Shown here one piece after another: positions 25,689 through 35,045 of a stretch of DNA of 35,045 nt. The notes below the pieces were generated by a model. That model was not told the DNA's origin, made no database searches, and saw only the letters and a list, made by a program, of their open reading frames with translations. Source of the stretch: Methanobacteriota archaeon (lineage in GTDB: Archaea; Thermoplasmatota; Poseidoniia; Poseidoniales; Thalassarchaeaceae); contig PBGL02000027.1 of the NCBI GenBank assembly GCA_002718995.2, positions 1 to 35,045 on the forward strand, read 5' to 3'. The number at the start of each line of letters is the position of its first letter. Position 1 is the first letter of the stretch. Made by a program: the position numbers and the translations under genes.

Positions 25689-28600
25689 ATGAACGGAAAA
25701 GAAGACGCGACAAGAGTCGAGATTCCGCTGATGGGACTGGCCCCTGTGACGGTGGTTTTTGCCACCCTCATGGTGCTGTTTCTCGGGATCGACTATGTCG
25801 CAAACGGAGCAATGGAGAATGATGGATATCTGAGAATCCTGACCCTCCCTCTCGCAGCCACTTTCGGAGCTGCGCTTGGAAGGGTCGCCTCTTCCTCCCC
25901 TGCCTCTCGGGAATTCGACAGTTCGTATTCCAAATCAGATGGCCCTCCTAGCTTTAGATTTGGAATCTTCATGGTGTCGTTTTTTGCAATACTGGCAATT
26001 CCAATGTTGGTGCCCTCGATATCCTCATCGATAGAGAACATTACAATTTTCACATTTGTCTTCATGGCGATTTCAACCCTCTTCCTAACTAGCTTGAGAA
26101 GGAATGAGGAGGCCAATCTACTCCTAGCTTTGATAGTAGGCTTCCACTTTGCCGTATCCCATGCGGCCCATACACAATTCGACTCCTCCGCATGGGCCGG
26201 CACGGAAGCAGAACTGATTGACGCTTCCAGATCTGCTACAGCTTCCATATTGTTCGCATTCTGGGCATCAGCATGTGCCCTCGGGGCAATACTTGCTATT
26301 GCCATGAGAGGCACACTTGACGATCGAGGCGTGGGTCCACTTTTCTCAGATTTACCAACTTTCGAAGCTTCGGATAAATCCTCGAGAGTTACCATAGGGG
26401 TCATGTCACTGATTCTTGCCGTACAACTTCTCCCACTTCTTTGGGTAGGTAGTTTGGAAACTCTAACCGAATATGCAGAGCACATCTATCTGGGTTCAAT
26501 CTGGGCACTTTTCACAACGCTCGTCATTGTGTTCTGGGCTTTCTGCAGGGCAGAGGGATGGCAGGTATGGGGAGCGCTAGTCGCCGTAAACTGGATCCTA
26601 TACACTCTCGCTAGGATGGTGGAGATTGGTAGCGACTTACTTGGGTCCACCCTCTCCTCAGACGATGGCTTGTCCGGAGTTGCATGGGTTTTCCTGATTT
26701 TCTGGCTCAATGTAGCGGCTGTAATTTTCTCTTCAAGAGGGTATTTCGGAGACACTGCACCTCGTAGAGAGAACAGTCAAATCAGGGCTTGGTGGAACAA
26801 AAACTACTACGGAATTATGGTGGGATTGGCACTTTTCGTCGCATTGGCAGTAAGAACCGGATGGAATGTCCTTCCCGCAATGAACGCATCAGGGACTCAG
26901 TTGTGGGACATGACAGGCGGTTCCGACCCATGGTACATGAAGAGGGTCATTGATTATGTCGTCGCGGAAAGAAGCCACTACATTTTCGATGCAGATAGGG
27001 CATATCCGATGGGCTCAATTAATCCACGACCGCCACTATTCTCATGGTCCATCGCCCTTGGGGGAATAGGCCTCTCTTGGGTCACTGGCGCCTCTTCGGG
27101 CGAGGAGGCAACAATGGTTTGGTGGAGTGTCGCATCCATGCCAGCCATCTATGGTGCTCTGATTGTCTTGCCAATCGCTGCAATAGCAAGGAGGGTACAC
27201 AGCAACTTGGCAGGAATCTTCGCTGCTTGGCTGATAGCATTGATGCCAGGGCACATCGGTCATTCGACATTCGCTCTTGCAGATCACGACTCCTTCGCTT
27301 TGTTATTCATCTCGATGGCGTTCTACTTCTGGGTCAAGGCTATGGAGAGCCTCAGCACTGAGAGAATTTTTGAGAATCCGAGCAAGAACCCACTTTACCT
27401 AATTGCTGGAATGAGGGAGATGTGGGCCCGTAACCCAGCGGTAATGTCCAATGCCACCCTTTCTGGCATATCCTTTGCGACAGCGGCACTGGGGTGGAAA
27501 GGATTCGTCTATGGTCCGGGAATCTTATTCCTAGCATATGGCGCACAGGTCGTGATGAATCTATTCAGGGGCAGGGATAGCCTGCCAATTACGGCAGCCT
27601 CCCTGCAGATGCTATTCACATCATTCCTAATTCCACTTCCATTCTACATGTGGCCCGGGATGGATCTTCTTTTCGATCCCAGTGGTTTCCAGCCAATGTT
27701 CTATATCATAGGTTTCACAATGGCACTAGGATGGGTTACATGCTCTTTCAGAGACAGGCCTTGGCTACTTGTTATTGGAAGCGGAGCAGCACTCTTCTCA
27801 GGTATTCTGGGTACGCTCTACCTGTTGCAGACGCTGGAGCAATACAATGGGTGGGATATTCTCTTCACCGGCGGATTCTACTTCTCTAAGAACAAGATTT
27901 TCGGTACAATCGGTGAGGCCCAAGCACCCAGTAGGGGGGTCTTGTTCGCATCCTATGGCCCCATTGTCACACTGATAGCAGTATCATGCGCAATCTACCT
28001 GCTCTGGAGGGGATCAAGGAAGGAAAGCCAGAGCCAACTGCTTCTGGGCACATGGGTAATCGTTGCTGCGTACATGGCATGGAGTGCCGGGCGTTTCATC
28101 TTCAACGCGACTCCAGCAATGGCAGTTGTAGGGGGACTGGGAATGGCAATGCTATGGAAGTCCGCAGATCCAGTGGGCTTTGTCAAGGAATGGAGGAGGT
28201 CGGGAATCGGCTCTCCCTCTGCTAGGAGGAAGTCTACATGGCCAGCCACAAAGAAGCACCCTGGAATTCCTGCCCTCGTTCTAGTCTTCATGCTGGTTGC
28301 AAGCCAGCACATGACTTACGGAATAGACTCCGGAATTCCAAGGGGCCAGGCTGCCGCCTCGGATGTTGACCAGACCATATACGAGATATCCCCCGACTTT
28401 CTCAGAGACCTCTCGATATTGAATGGCGCTGAATATGACGCAGAATCAGGCCAGCTCTGGTACATGGGGACCTTCGGACCCGGCTTCAATGGCGCGGACT
28501 GGAATACTGCATACGAATGGCTGTCGGAGCAAGACACAGATGTTGGTTTCAGTGAAAGGCCAGCTTTCGTATCATGGTGGGACTATGGCTTCCAGGCTTT

Positions 28601-31600
28601 GGCCCAAGGCCAGCACCCCACTGTGGCCGACAACTTCCAGTCAGGAATTCCGAACAGTGGCGGAATGCTCCTCTCACAAGGACAAGATGACACTCTGGCA
28701 CTATTCATAATGACCCTATCTCAAGGCGATAGGAGGTCGAATAACGGTGAGTTCACCACTGACTTCACTGATGCGATTGACGAGTACATGAGCACACCCC
28801 AGATGCAGGAATTCGACTCAATTCTTTCGATCGATGTTGGAGACTCTTCCTTCGTCATTCAACGCTCTATGGAAATCATAGCTACCGACGGGGTCGTAGA
28901 GCTCCTTAGGGGCCATTCCCTAGGTGAAAGCGGAATCCCATCAGATGGCGAGTCATGGATGGTATATTTCGATGGCGAGCCGTATGGAGAGCCAATGAAC
29001 GAGACAGAAGCCAGAGCATCCTTCGACGAGGCTAGGGGCAGGACCTCGGACTTCGACGAAACCACCACTCACTACATGATCGGGAACTACAGGTACACAA
29101 ATGACCTGATCGAGGATTTCGATGACGTCTCCACGGGCCTCCACAGGGCGAACTCGAAGCTCGCAATGGGACGGGCCTTCCTTCTGACGGCATTCGACTC
29201 TTCAGAACTAGTTGACATGTATCACTCGATCACAACATCGGTCACTTACGAAGTTCAGGACTACGAGGAAGGGCTGGGAGTCACAGTGGAGAGGAACAAC
29301 GATATCCGATACTTCGCCGTTGACAATCGTCTTTACCCACTTGGAGGGTCTTACTATGAGGACTATTCTTACCACCGTGGTCAAACCACAGGAATCTTCC
29401 ATGCCCCGACCGCGCTCTCGGGACTTGACTTGGACAACTACATCTCCACAAATTATCTGACACAGAGAGGGGCAGATGGGCCAGTCATCCCTAGGACATC
29501 TGAGGAATACGAGCAGGAATACCTCAATGACGTCGTGAGGCAACAGTCGGGGGCCGCTCAGGATGCGAGTGAGGTGATTCAGATGATCGACATCGACTAT
29601 CAGCACCAAGACGCATTCTTCGAGACAATGGTTGCGAGGGTGTATGTGGGGTACGGATCATCGACTCTCGGTCTGCCGGGCGACGCTTCTCAACCAGCAC
29701 CGCACTTCTACACTACCGGGACGCCCGGCTCACCTCTGGAGTCGGCAATCCCCATGCCGGGAGCAATGATGAACCACTTCGTTCTAGCAAATTGGTACGA
29801 CTTGCCTTGCGAGTTGGACGAGTCCGGCGAAAAGCTGGATTCGGATTGTGCGGACCCAGTTGTAGGCAATGCAAACACCCAAGTCAAGATTCTCAAGTAC
29901 TACAGTGGGGCTACCATCTCGGGAACCGTTGAACTCGATGGAATAGGCCCTGTGCCCAATGCCAGGATCCTCATCGAGCGAGACGCATTCAGCGGCGAAG
30001 AGACTGCTGATGAAAACGGAGACGTAGTTGATAGGGACGGTAGGACATACTGGATTCCAATTGGGACCACGGATGCAGATGAGGATGGGGCCTTCTCTTT
30101 CGTGGCGCCAGCAGGCAAGATCAGAGTGTCGGCCTTCTTCGGAGAGCCGGACCTAGATTCGGCTAGAGCTACCGTAATGTCTGGTAGCTATAGTATGACA
30201 GAAATTCTCTCCGAGTCCAACTCGAATCGCAATATCAACCCGATTTCAGGTATACTAGGAAATGTCTCAGGATCTACATGGCTAGCAGAGCAGATCGTAA
30301 ACATCTCGGGCGACGACGGACACTCTAATGGGGCCTCAAATATCGATGTCTCGATCAACGTCGACCCCACGCACGCAACAGGACAACTAGCTTGGTCCGG
30401 CGCATCAGAATTCGAGGACGAGCCAATTATCGGTGTTGATCTGGAACTATCTCCCATGTGGGACGCCATACAGTTGGATCATTACACAGTAACGACATCC
30501 AATGGGACTGTAACTGGCACGGACCTAGTCTTCAACGGGATAGGAGAGGTAACCTTCACGGGCGAAGGCTCCGTTCTCTCAACATCCGTGGTCACAGTCT
30601 CAGATTTCACCGGCAACTTCTCGCAGGAGGTAATGAACAACCATAGCCTGACGGGAGACGGGCTTTTCGACGGCCGTGGCACCCTAAGTGGGACCATCTC
30701 CGAGGACCTTGGGGGAGAATCTCAGATCCAGGTATGCAACGAGAATGGCACAATGCCTGAGAACCTCACATTCTGCGAACTCTCTTCCGGGGACTTCCTA
30801 ATCGATGGACAGGTCAATGCCTCGGGTAGATTCACATCCAACGGGTCAACAATTTTCACTCAGCACCTGTATCACGCATCAATGGTTGCATCAGGTAGAT
30901 TCGAGGTCGACACATCAGAGGAAATGGACACCTACGGAACAATCAATGGCACCGGGCAATTCTCCGGCGCTGGTTCTTTCAGCGGCCCAATGGTCAAGCC
31001 AGGGACTTTCCACCTGATGGATGCAATACCGGGCGAATATGAAGTCACAGTAGTATTCGCAGACGGCTCAAGAGCTACTCTGGACGAGGCATTCATCGTC
31101 TCATCAAATCCCGGTTCACAGGTTTCCGAGGTCCAAATTATGGGCAGCACAATAGGAGGAAAACTCGTAGACGAAACAGATCAGGTCATCGAGGGCGGTG
31201 TAGCCCTGTATCAGGATGGAAGCGGCTTCTCAGATGCGGTAGATGACTGCGAGGAGGTACACTTCGCTCCTTGTATGATTTTGCCCGATGAAGATGGCAA
31301 GCTAAACTTCGGCCCAATTATCCCTGGAAACTACACAGTGGAGATAGACATCGACAATGACGGATTCCCAGAATTCTTAGAAGACTACATTTTCGATGCA
31401 AATGAGGCTACGGATGTACAGATACCCTTCCCGATCTCCCAGACCTTTGACATAACTTTCGAACTCCTAGACGCTGACGAGAACGTCCCTGACTTGAATG
31501 TCTCACTAAAGGCGAATGACGGCTCGGATAGCAAGGTCGATGCGATCTTCGATAATGTGACAGGCACATACTTCGCCGAACTCGCACCGGGCGAATGGTT

Positions 31601-34600
31601 GTTGGACTATACCCTGGATGAGACCAAACAGATATGGGAGGTCATCGATGTAGATGCCGACTCCTTCGAGACATTCGAATTCAGGACAAGCCTACTAGTT
31701 TCGGGGATAGTCTACTACGAGGAAAATGTCTCAGCCGAGTTCAATCCGGATGATAACAAGCTCATAGGCTCCGACGTTACAGTAGAATTCCACTGGGACG
31801 GATTCAGCACTACGGCAGTAACCAATGAGTCGAGCCAGTTCAGCATCTCCTTGCCAGAAGGCGCGATGGTCGATGCTACTGTGGAGGGCATCGTGGCTTC
31901 TTTGGTCGCTGGAGATAGCTTCACTGTATCCGGGGACCTGGATGACGTAGTGATGGTTGCAAGACCAGGGGTTGCAATTTCTGGTATGGTCAGTGTCAAT
32001 AGGGCCAACAATCTGTATTCCCCTTCATTCGCTGGCTGGGAGCAGATTACCGTAACAGCTGACAGTGATGAGCATGACGTAACATGGAGGGAACAAATCC
32101 CAGTCGACGGACTATTCGATATGGTTCTTCCAGAGGGCAACTGGACCTTCGACGTAGAGGGCCCAGAAATCCTTGGAGCGTCGCCTGTTCAGAAGTATAT
32201 AGATGACAAGAATACATCTCTAGAGGTGATATTGAACCCAAGCAATGGAACTCTTTCCGTGGATATGTTCATGGATCACTCGAATGATGGGAACTCATCT
32301 AACGGAACTCCGGTTTCGTATGGTTTCCAGATAGACTCGATGATGTTGTCAGGGGCTGGTAAGAGTGTGCTGACAAACGGAAGCGAATGGATACAGGAAG
32401 GCCATGCAGAAGTCTCACTTGAGCCAGGTACCTACTCAGTCACCGTCGAGATATCGGATCCAGAGGATGGGGACTTGTTTGGCACAAGGATACTGACTGC
32501 AGTACAATCTTTCCAGATTTCCCTTGAGGGAGATATAGTCGAGAGATCGATTTCATTCGATCCAGAATGGAGGGTAAGCCTGTCACTTTCCAATGAGAGC
32601 GGAGGCCCATTGGCGAACCAGATGTTCAGGATGATTAACCCTGAGAATGGCTGGACTTCTACATTCTACACCGATTCCAACGGCTCCTGGGTCGATCACG
32701 TGGAGGAGGGAAGCTGGATTCTGTGGGTCGAGCCATTCCCAAGCCCCGGAGGGGTTTCAGAGACTCTGAGGGAGGCAGTCAATGTGTCTTTCGAGAATGC
32801 TGCAGAGGAACTGAGTTTCTCAACCAGCGAGATTGCTACAGTATCACTGAATCTAACCGAGGACCTTTCTGGAGAGCCACTAAGTGGATTCACGATCGTA
32901 ATGGAGTCAGTTGATGGACTAGGATCTATCGAACTAGGAGAGACTGACTCTGAGGGGCTCGTGTCCGCTTTGGTATCGCCAGGGGCATGGTCAGCTGAGA
33001 TGAGCATGGTATTGGATGGCGTGATGTGGGATCTAGATTCCGCCGAATTCACACTATCCGCGGGTTCAAATCCAGAGATTTCACTCATTGCAAACAGATC
33101 ATCGGAGCTCAGCGGAAACGTGTATTGGGACTTCAATGACGACGATGACTCAGATGTAGGCGAGGGAGTTGAGGGAGTGATAGTTTCCATCAGGCAGGAT
33201 TGCGATGATGAAATTTCAGATTCGGACACGGATTCGAAGCTCTTCACTGGAAACCTTACTACAGATCCAAATGGCGACTGGTCCGTATTCCAGCCCTCTG
33301 AAACCTCATGGTGCATAACCACTCACATGGAAGGATTCGACCAAGAGGAAATCTCAGTCGTACTCGGCTCCTCCTCAAATGATGTCGAGATAGAGCTTAC
33401 AGCCGGATTAGTGGACGTGGGAGGAACTATTTCTTACATAGACGAGACACAATTCTCAGAGATTTCCGACTCTTTGGTCCTCGAGCTATTCCCTGCTGAG
33501 GGCCTAGTGAGGGACCCCGTTACACCGACAAAGAATCTGGAGGACGGTGTTTGGAAAGGAAACTGGTCAGCCCAAGTTGAGCCCGGCGAGTGGATCATAC
33601 GTGCCAGCGTCGAGGAAGACGGCCTAATTGCAATGGCCAACATAGAAGCCGACGTCCTAGAGGGCGGCTTTGAGGACATGGGACTAATCTCTGGAGGGTG
33701 GCTCATTCTTGAGACGCAGTGGCTGGACTACGACGGAGTATCCAGAACTCTTGCAGATGTAGAGGGTCCTGAGCTGATAATCAACATAGGTGCAGGGATA
33801 TCCTGGGTCGCCCAATTGGACGATGATGGAGGTCTACGAATGCTCCTTCCAGGAGGGGTGGCCGAGACTTCCAGCGAATTCGTGGTAAACCAAATGGATC
33901 GGAACATGACCTACTCGGGCGGACGCACGGTCGGTATGCAGGCCGGACAAGAGACTCCAGCTACTGTTATTTCACATACCAGAGTTTCCAACCACGAGGT
34001 GGCCCTGCGAGTAATCTCCAGCAGTGGAGGCGATCCTTCTCATGATGGAGGGATAGCTGACCTACTGGCACAGCTCGATGAGAACACCTCGGGATTCCAA
34101 CCGCTGGAGTTCGTCATGGGGGTGGATTACCTCGGCCACGAGCCATTTGATACGTTCTCCGCTCAGGCACTGGTCCCTGGGACCGATGGCGGAGACTGGC
34201 TGGTCGAGTTCCACAACGGATCAGGCGAGTGGAATACCTCGGTAAGCTTCGACGTGGGCCTTGAGAATACTCTGAACTTCACTGATCTACACGTCAGAAT
34301 CAGTCCTGCAAACCAGTCCATGGCCCATTCTCTGTCTAATGGCCATTCAGTGAATATTGACGTCTTCACTGTGGACGGCTACTACGCCGAAGAGACAGTC
34401 GTTGTGAGGATCCCCCAGATACACGGTTTCTCGGCAGAGCCGATGGATGAGGTTTACGGGGTGTCATCGGGTGAAGCGATACAAATTGGAATTGACATCA
34501 CCAATACGGGCAATGGCGACGAGAAATTCGAATTCTCATTCGACGACTCAGAGCTTCCCGAGGGCTGGGAGAGGACTGGGGCCACTAGCCACACTCTCGG

Positions 34601-35045
34601 CGCCTTCGTCTCAACGACCCATTCGATATCGGTGATTACGCCAGAGAATGCGACAGGCGGACCATACACGATTTACGTCTCTGTAACTGACAAGATGGGC
34701 GGAACATATCCCGACATAGAAATTAACGTGGAAGTATCCAATCCGGTCATCAGCATTACCGGACACCAATCGTACACTGGAGGGGATCCCGTCGCATTCA
34801 CGACGAATGGCTGGGCGGTAACGGTGTTCAACGGCGGATTAGTCGATGCACCCGGAGTTACGCTGAACGGTACAATGTGCGAAGATAGCACTTGCAGCAG
34901 CGAGGTAGCATTCGATTTGGATACTCGTGATATACCATCAATGTCTGAAGTCACATTCGACATTTCGTTGGATCTTACTGAATACGGGCCGGACTCATAC
35001 TACCTCCGACTTGTAGTGGTGGAGGAGACAGTGGATGGCGAGGTA
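25689..35045 (+). CDS. aglB: Giant AglB/STT3 oligosaccharyltransferase fusion (partial, runs off window end)
   Basis: One uninterrupted frame of 3119 codons has no stop before the window ends. Residues 1 to about 370 form an extra domain of about ten TM helices. The STT3/AglB core follows with every catalytic motif: GSDPWYM (D413), ADHDSF (D532-H533-D534), the TIxE loop TIGE (740-743), SAGRFIFNATP, and WWDYG (963-967). AglB transfers a lipid-linked glycan to Asn in N-x-S/T on the outer face of the membrane. From about residue 1400 the protein continues as extracellular beta-sandwich repeats: carboxypeptidase-regulatory-like units (SGTVELDG...NARILIE), an SdrD-B-like unit (GNVYWDFNDDDDSD), and NEW3/CARDB-like units near the end (DITNTGNGDEKFEF). 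The start at 25689 is chosen for GGTGA six bases upstream; ATG 25683 is two codons longer. The N-terminal and C-terminal fusions are both unusual. Confidence 0.92.
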   Translation, partial: MNGKEDATRVEIPLMGLAPVTVVFATLMVLFLGIDYVANGAMENDGYLRILTLPLAATFGAALGRVASSSPASREFDSSYSKSDGPPSFRFGIFMVSFFAILAIPMLVPSISSSIENITIFTFVFMAISTLFLTSLRRNEEANLLLALIVGFHFAVSHAAHTQFDSSAWAGTEAELIDASRSATASILFAFWASACALGAILAIAMRGTLDDRGVGPLFSDLPTFEASDKSSRVTIGVMSLILAVQLLPLLWVGSLETLTEYAEHIYLGSIWALFTTLVIVFWAFCRAEGWQVWGALVAVNWILYTLARMVEIGSDLLGSTLSSDDGLSGVAWVFLIFWLNVAAVIFSSRGYFGDTAPRRENSQIRAWWNKNYYGIMVGLALFVALAVRTGWNVLPAMNASGTQLWDMTGGSDPWYMKRVIDYVVAERSHYIFDADRAYPMGSINPRPPLFSWSIALGGIGLSWVTGASSGEEATMVWWSVASMPAIYGALIVLPIAAIARRVHSNLAGIFAAWLIALMPGHIGHSTFALADHDSFALLFISMAFYFWVKAMESLSTERIFENPSKNPLYLIAGMREMWARNPAVMSNATLSGISFATAALGWKGFVYGPGILFLAYGAQVVMNLFRGRDSLPITAASLQMLFTSFLIPLPFYMWPGMDLLFDPSGFQPMFYIIGFTMALGWVTCSFRDRPWLLVIGSGAALFSGILGTLYLLQTLEQYNGWDILFTGGFYFSKNKIFGTIGEAQAPSRGVLFASYGPIVTLIAVSCAIYLLWRGSRKESQSQLLLGTWVIVAAYMAWSAGRFIFNATPAMAVVGGLGMAMLWKSADPVGFVKEWRRSGIGSPSARRKSTWPATKKHPGIPALVLVFMLVASQHMTYGIDSGIPRGQAAASDVDQTIYEISPDFLRDLSILNGAEYDAESGQLWYMGTFGPGFNGADWNTAYEWLSEQDTDVGFSERPAFVSWWDYGFQALAQGQHPTVADNFQSGIPNSGGMLLSQGQDDTLALFIMTLSQGDRRSNNGEFTTDFTDAIDEYMSTPQMQEFDSILSIDVGDSSFVIQRSMEIIATDGVVELLRGHSLGESGIPSDGESWMVYFDGEPYGEPMNETEARASFDEARGRTSDFDETTTHYMIGNYRYTNDLIEDFDDVSTGLHRANSKLAMGRAFLLTAFDSSELVDMYHSITTSVTYEVQDYEEGLGVTVERNNDIRYFAVDNRLYPLGGSYYEDYSYHRGQTTGIFHAPTALSGLDLDNYISTNYLTQRGADGPVIPRTSEEYEQEYLNDVVRQQSGAAQDASEVIQMIDIDYQHQDAFFETMVARVYVGYGSSTLGLPGDASQPAPHFYTTGTPGSPLESAIPMPGAMMNHFVLANWYDLPCELDESGEKLDSDCADPVVGNANTQVKILKYYSGATISGTVELDGIGPVPNARILIERDAFSGEETADENGDVVDRDGRTYWIPIGTTDADEDGAFSFVAPAGKIRVSAFFGEPDLDSARATVMSGSYSMTEILSESNSNRNINPISGILGNVSGSTWLAEQIVNISGDDGHSNGASNIDVSINVDPTHATGQLAWSGASEFEDEPIIGVDLELSPMWDAIQLDHYTVTTSNGTVTGTDLVFNGIGEVTFTGEGSVLSTSVVTVSDFTGNFSQEVMNNHSLTGDGLFDGRGTLSGTISEDLGGESQIQVCNENGTMPENLTFCELSSGDFLIDGQVNASGRFTSNGSTIFTQHLYHASMVASGRFEVDTSEEMDTYGTINGTGQFSGAGSFSGPMVKPGTFHLMDAIPGEYEVTVVFADGSRATLDEAFIVSSNPGSQVSEVQIMGSTIGGKLVDETDQVIEGGVALYQDGSGFSDAVDDCEEVHFAPCMILPDEDGKLNFGPIIPGNYTVEIDIDNDGFPEFLEDYIFDANEATDVQIPFPISQTFDITFELLDADENVPDLNVSLKANDGSDSKVDAIFDNVTGTYFAELAPGEWLLDYTLDETKQIWEVIDVDADSFETFEFRTSLLVSGIVYYEENVSAEFNPDDNKLIGSDVTVEFHWDGFSTTAVTNESSQFSISLPEGAMVDATVEGIVASLVAGDSFTVSGDLDDVVMVARPGVAISGMVSVNRANNLYSPSFAGWEQITVTADSDEHDVTWREQIPVDGLFDMVLPEGNWTFDVEGPEILGASPVQKYIDDKNTSLEVILNPSNGTLSVDMFMDHSNDGNSSNGTPVSYGFQIDSMMLSGAGKSVLTNGSEWIQEGHAEVSLEPGTYSVTVEISDPEDGDLFGTRILTAVQSFQISLEGDIVERSISFDPEWRVSLSLSNESGGPLANQMFRMINPENGWTSTFYTDSNGSWVDHVEEGSWILWVEPFPSPGGVSETLREAVNVSFENAAEELSFSTSEIATVSLNLTEDLSGEPLSGFTIVMESVDGLGSIELGETDSEGLVSALVSPGAWSAEMSMVLDGVMWDLDSAEFTLSAGSNPEISLIANRSSELSGNVYWDFNDDDDSDVGEGVEGVIVSIRQDCDDEISDSDTDSKLFTGNLTTDPNGDWSVFQPSETSWCITTHMEGFDQEEISVVLGSSSNDVEIELTAGLVDVGGTISYIDETQFSEISDSLVLELFPAEGLVRDPVTPTKNLEDGVWKGNWSAQVEPGEWIIRASVEEDGLIAMANIEADVLEGGFEDMGLISGGWLILETQWLDYDGVSRTLADVEGPELIINIGAGISWVAQLDDDGGLRMLLPGGVAETSSEFVVNQMDRNMTYSGGRTVGMQAGQETPATVISHTRVSNHEVALRVISSSGGDPSHDGGIADLLAQLDENTSGFQPLEFVMGVDYLGHEPFDTFSAQALVPGTDGGDWLVEFHNGSGEWNTSVSFDVGLENTLNFTDLHVRISPANQSMAHSLSNGHSVNIDVFTVDGYYAEETVVVRIPQIHGFSAEPMDEVYGVSSGEAIQIGIDITNTGNGDEKFEFSFDDSELPEGWERTGATSHTLGAFVSTTHSISVITPENATGGPYTIYVSVTDKMGGTYPDIEINVEVSNPVISITGHQSYTGGDPVAFTTNGWAVTVFNGGLVDAPGVTLNGTMCEDSTCSSEVAFDLDTRDIPSMSEVTFDISLDLTEYGPDSYYLRLVVVEETVDGEV

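Noticed and set aside
25793-26485. 230-codon minus-strand frame opposite the start of the AglB fusion
   Set aside because: It lies wholly within the N-terminal membrane domain of the plus-strand giant frame and has no family features. The plus frame is open for over 9 kb and carries catalytic motifs.

Overview
The window reads as a compact archaeal chromosome segment, most likely from a marine Euryarchaeota/Thermoplasmatota lineage such as Marine Group II (Poseidoniales). The archaeal evidence is a CDP-archaeol synthase (carS), an AglB/STT3 oligosaccharyltransferase with all archaeal catalytic motifs, an archaeal-type serine hydroxymethyltransferase, and a surface protein ending in a PGF-CTERM-like archaeosortase signal. 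The lineage is inferred from gene style (huge Asp-rich and Ig-like secreted proteins next to peptidase and carbohydrate-handling genes) and not from a marker phylogeny. Genes are packed tightly, with several overlapping or touching ends. No rRNA, CRISPR array, insertion sequence or phage gene was seen, and no gene-free stretch exceeds 300 bases.

Layout. Positions 1-30 are the 3' end of a tRNA, and its CCA abuts the stop of a minus-strand calcium-binding-repeat surface protein (31-2367). A divergent region carrying a perfect palindrome leads to plus-strand glyA (2476-3756) and a 1330-residue lipoprotein with five putative Ig domains, a glutamine-amidotransferase-like domain and an M60 (enhancin/mucinase-type) metallopeptidase (3790-7782). 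From 19276 back to 7775 lies a six-gene minus-strand cluster. In transcription order it encodes a membrane-anchored multi-OB-fold protein, a TctA-like permease, a CD36/SR-B-like two-TM ectodomain protein, an exported phospholipase D/nuclease-fold protein with lamin-tail domains, a pyrimidine-nucleoside phosphorylase and a DUF1624-like membrane acyltransferase. Junctions in the cluster are short, and several genes start behind strong Shine-Dalgarno sites spaced 4-5 nt from the start codon.

Beyond a complete CAU-anticodon tRNA (19304-19380) come two plus-strand membrane or exported proteins of unknown function, a minus-strand exported beta-rich protein, carS, purD, and then an open reading frame running from 25689 to the window end. 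That last gene encodes at least 3119 residues: a multi-spanning N-terminal extension, a complete AglB/STT3 catalytic core, and about 1700 residues of predicted extracellular beta-sandwich repeats rich in N-glycosylation sequons.

Together the window is dominated by cell-surface biology: lipid synthesis (carS), protein N-glycosylation (AglB), anchored or secreted polymer-degrading enzymes (M60, PLD), uptake (TctA) and receptor-like proteins (CD36-like). These sit beside housekeeping one-carbon and purine genes (glyA, purD). The most unusual items are the AglB giant fusion and the archaeal CD36-like protein.
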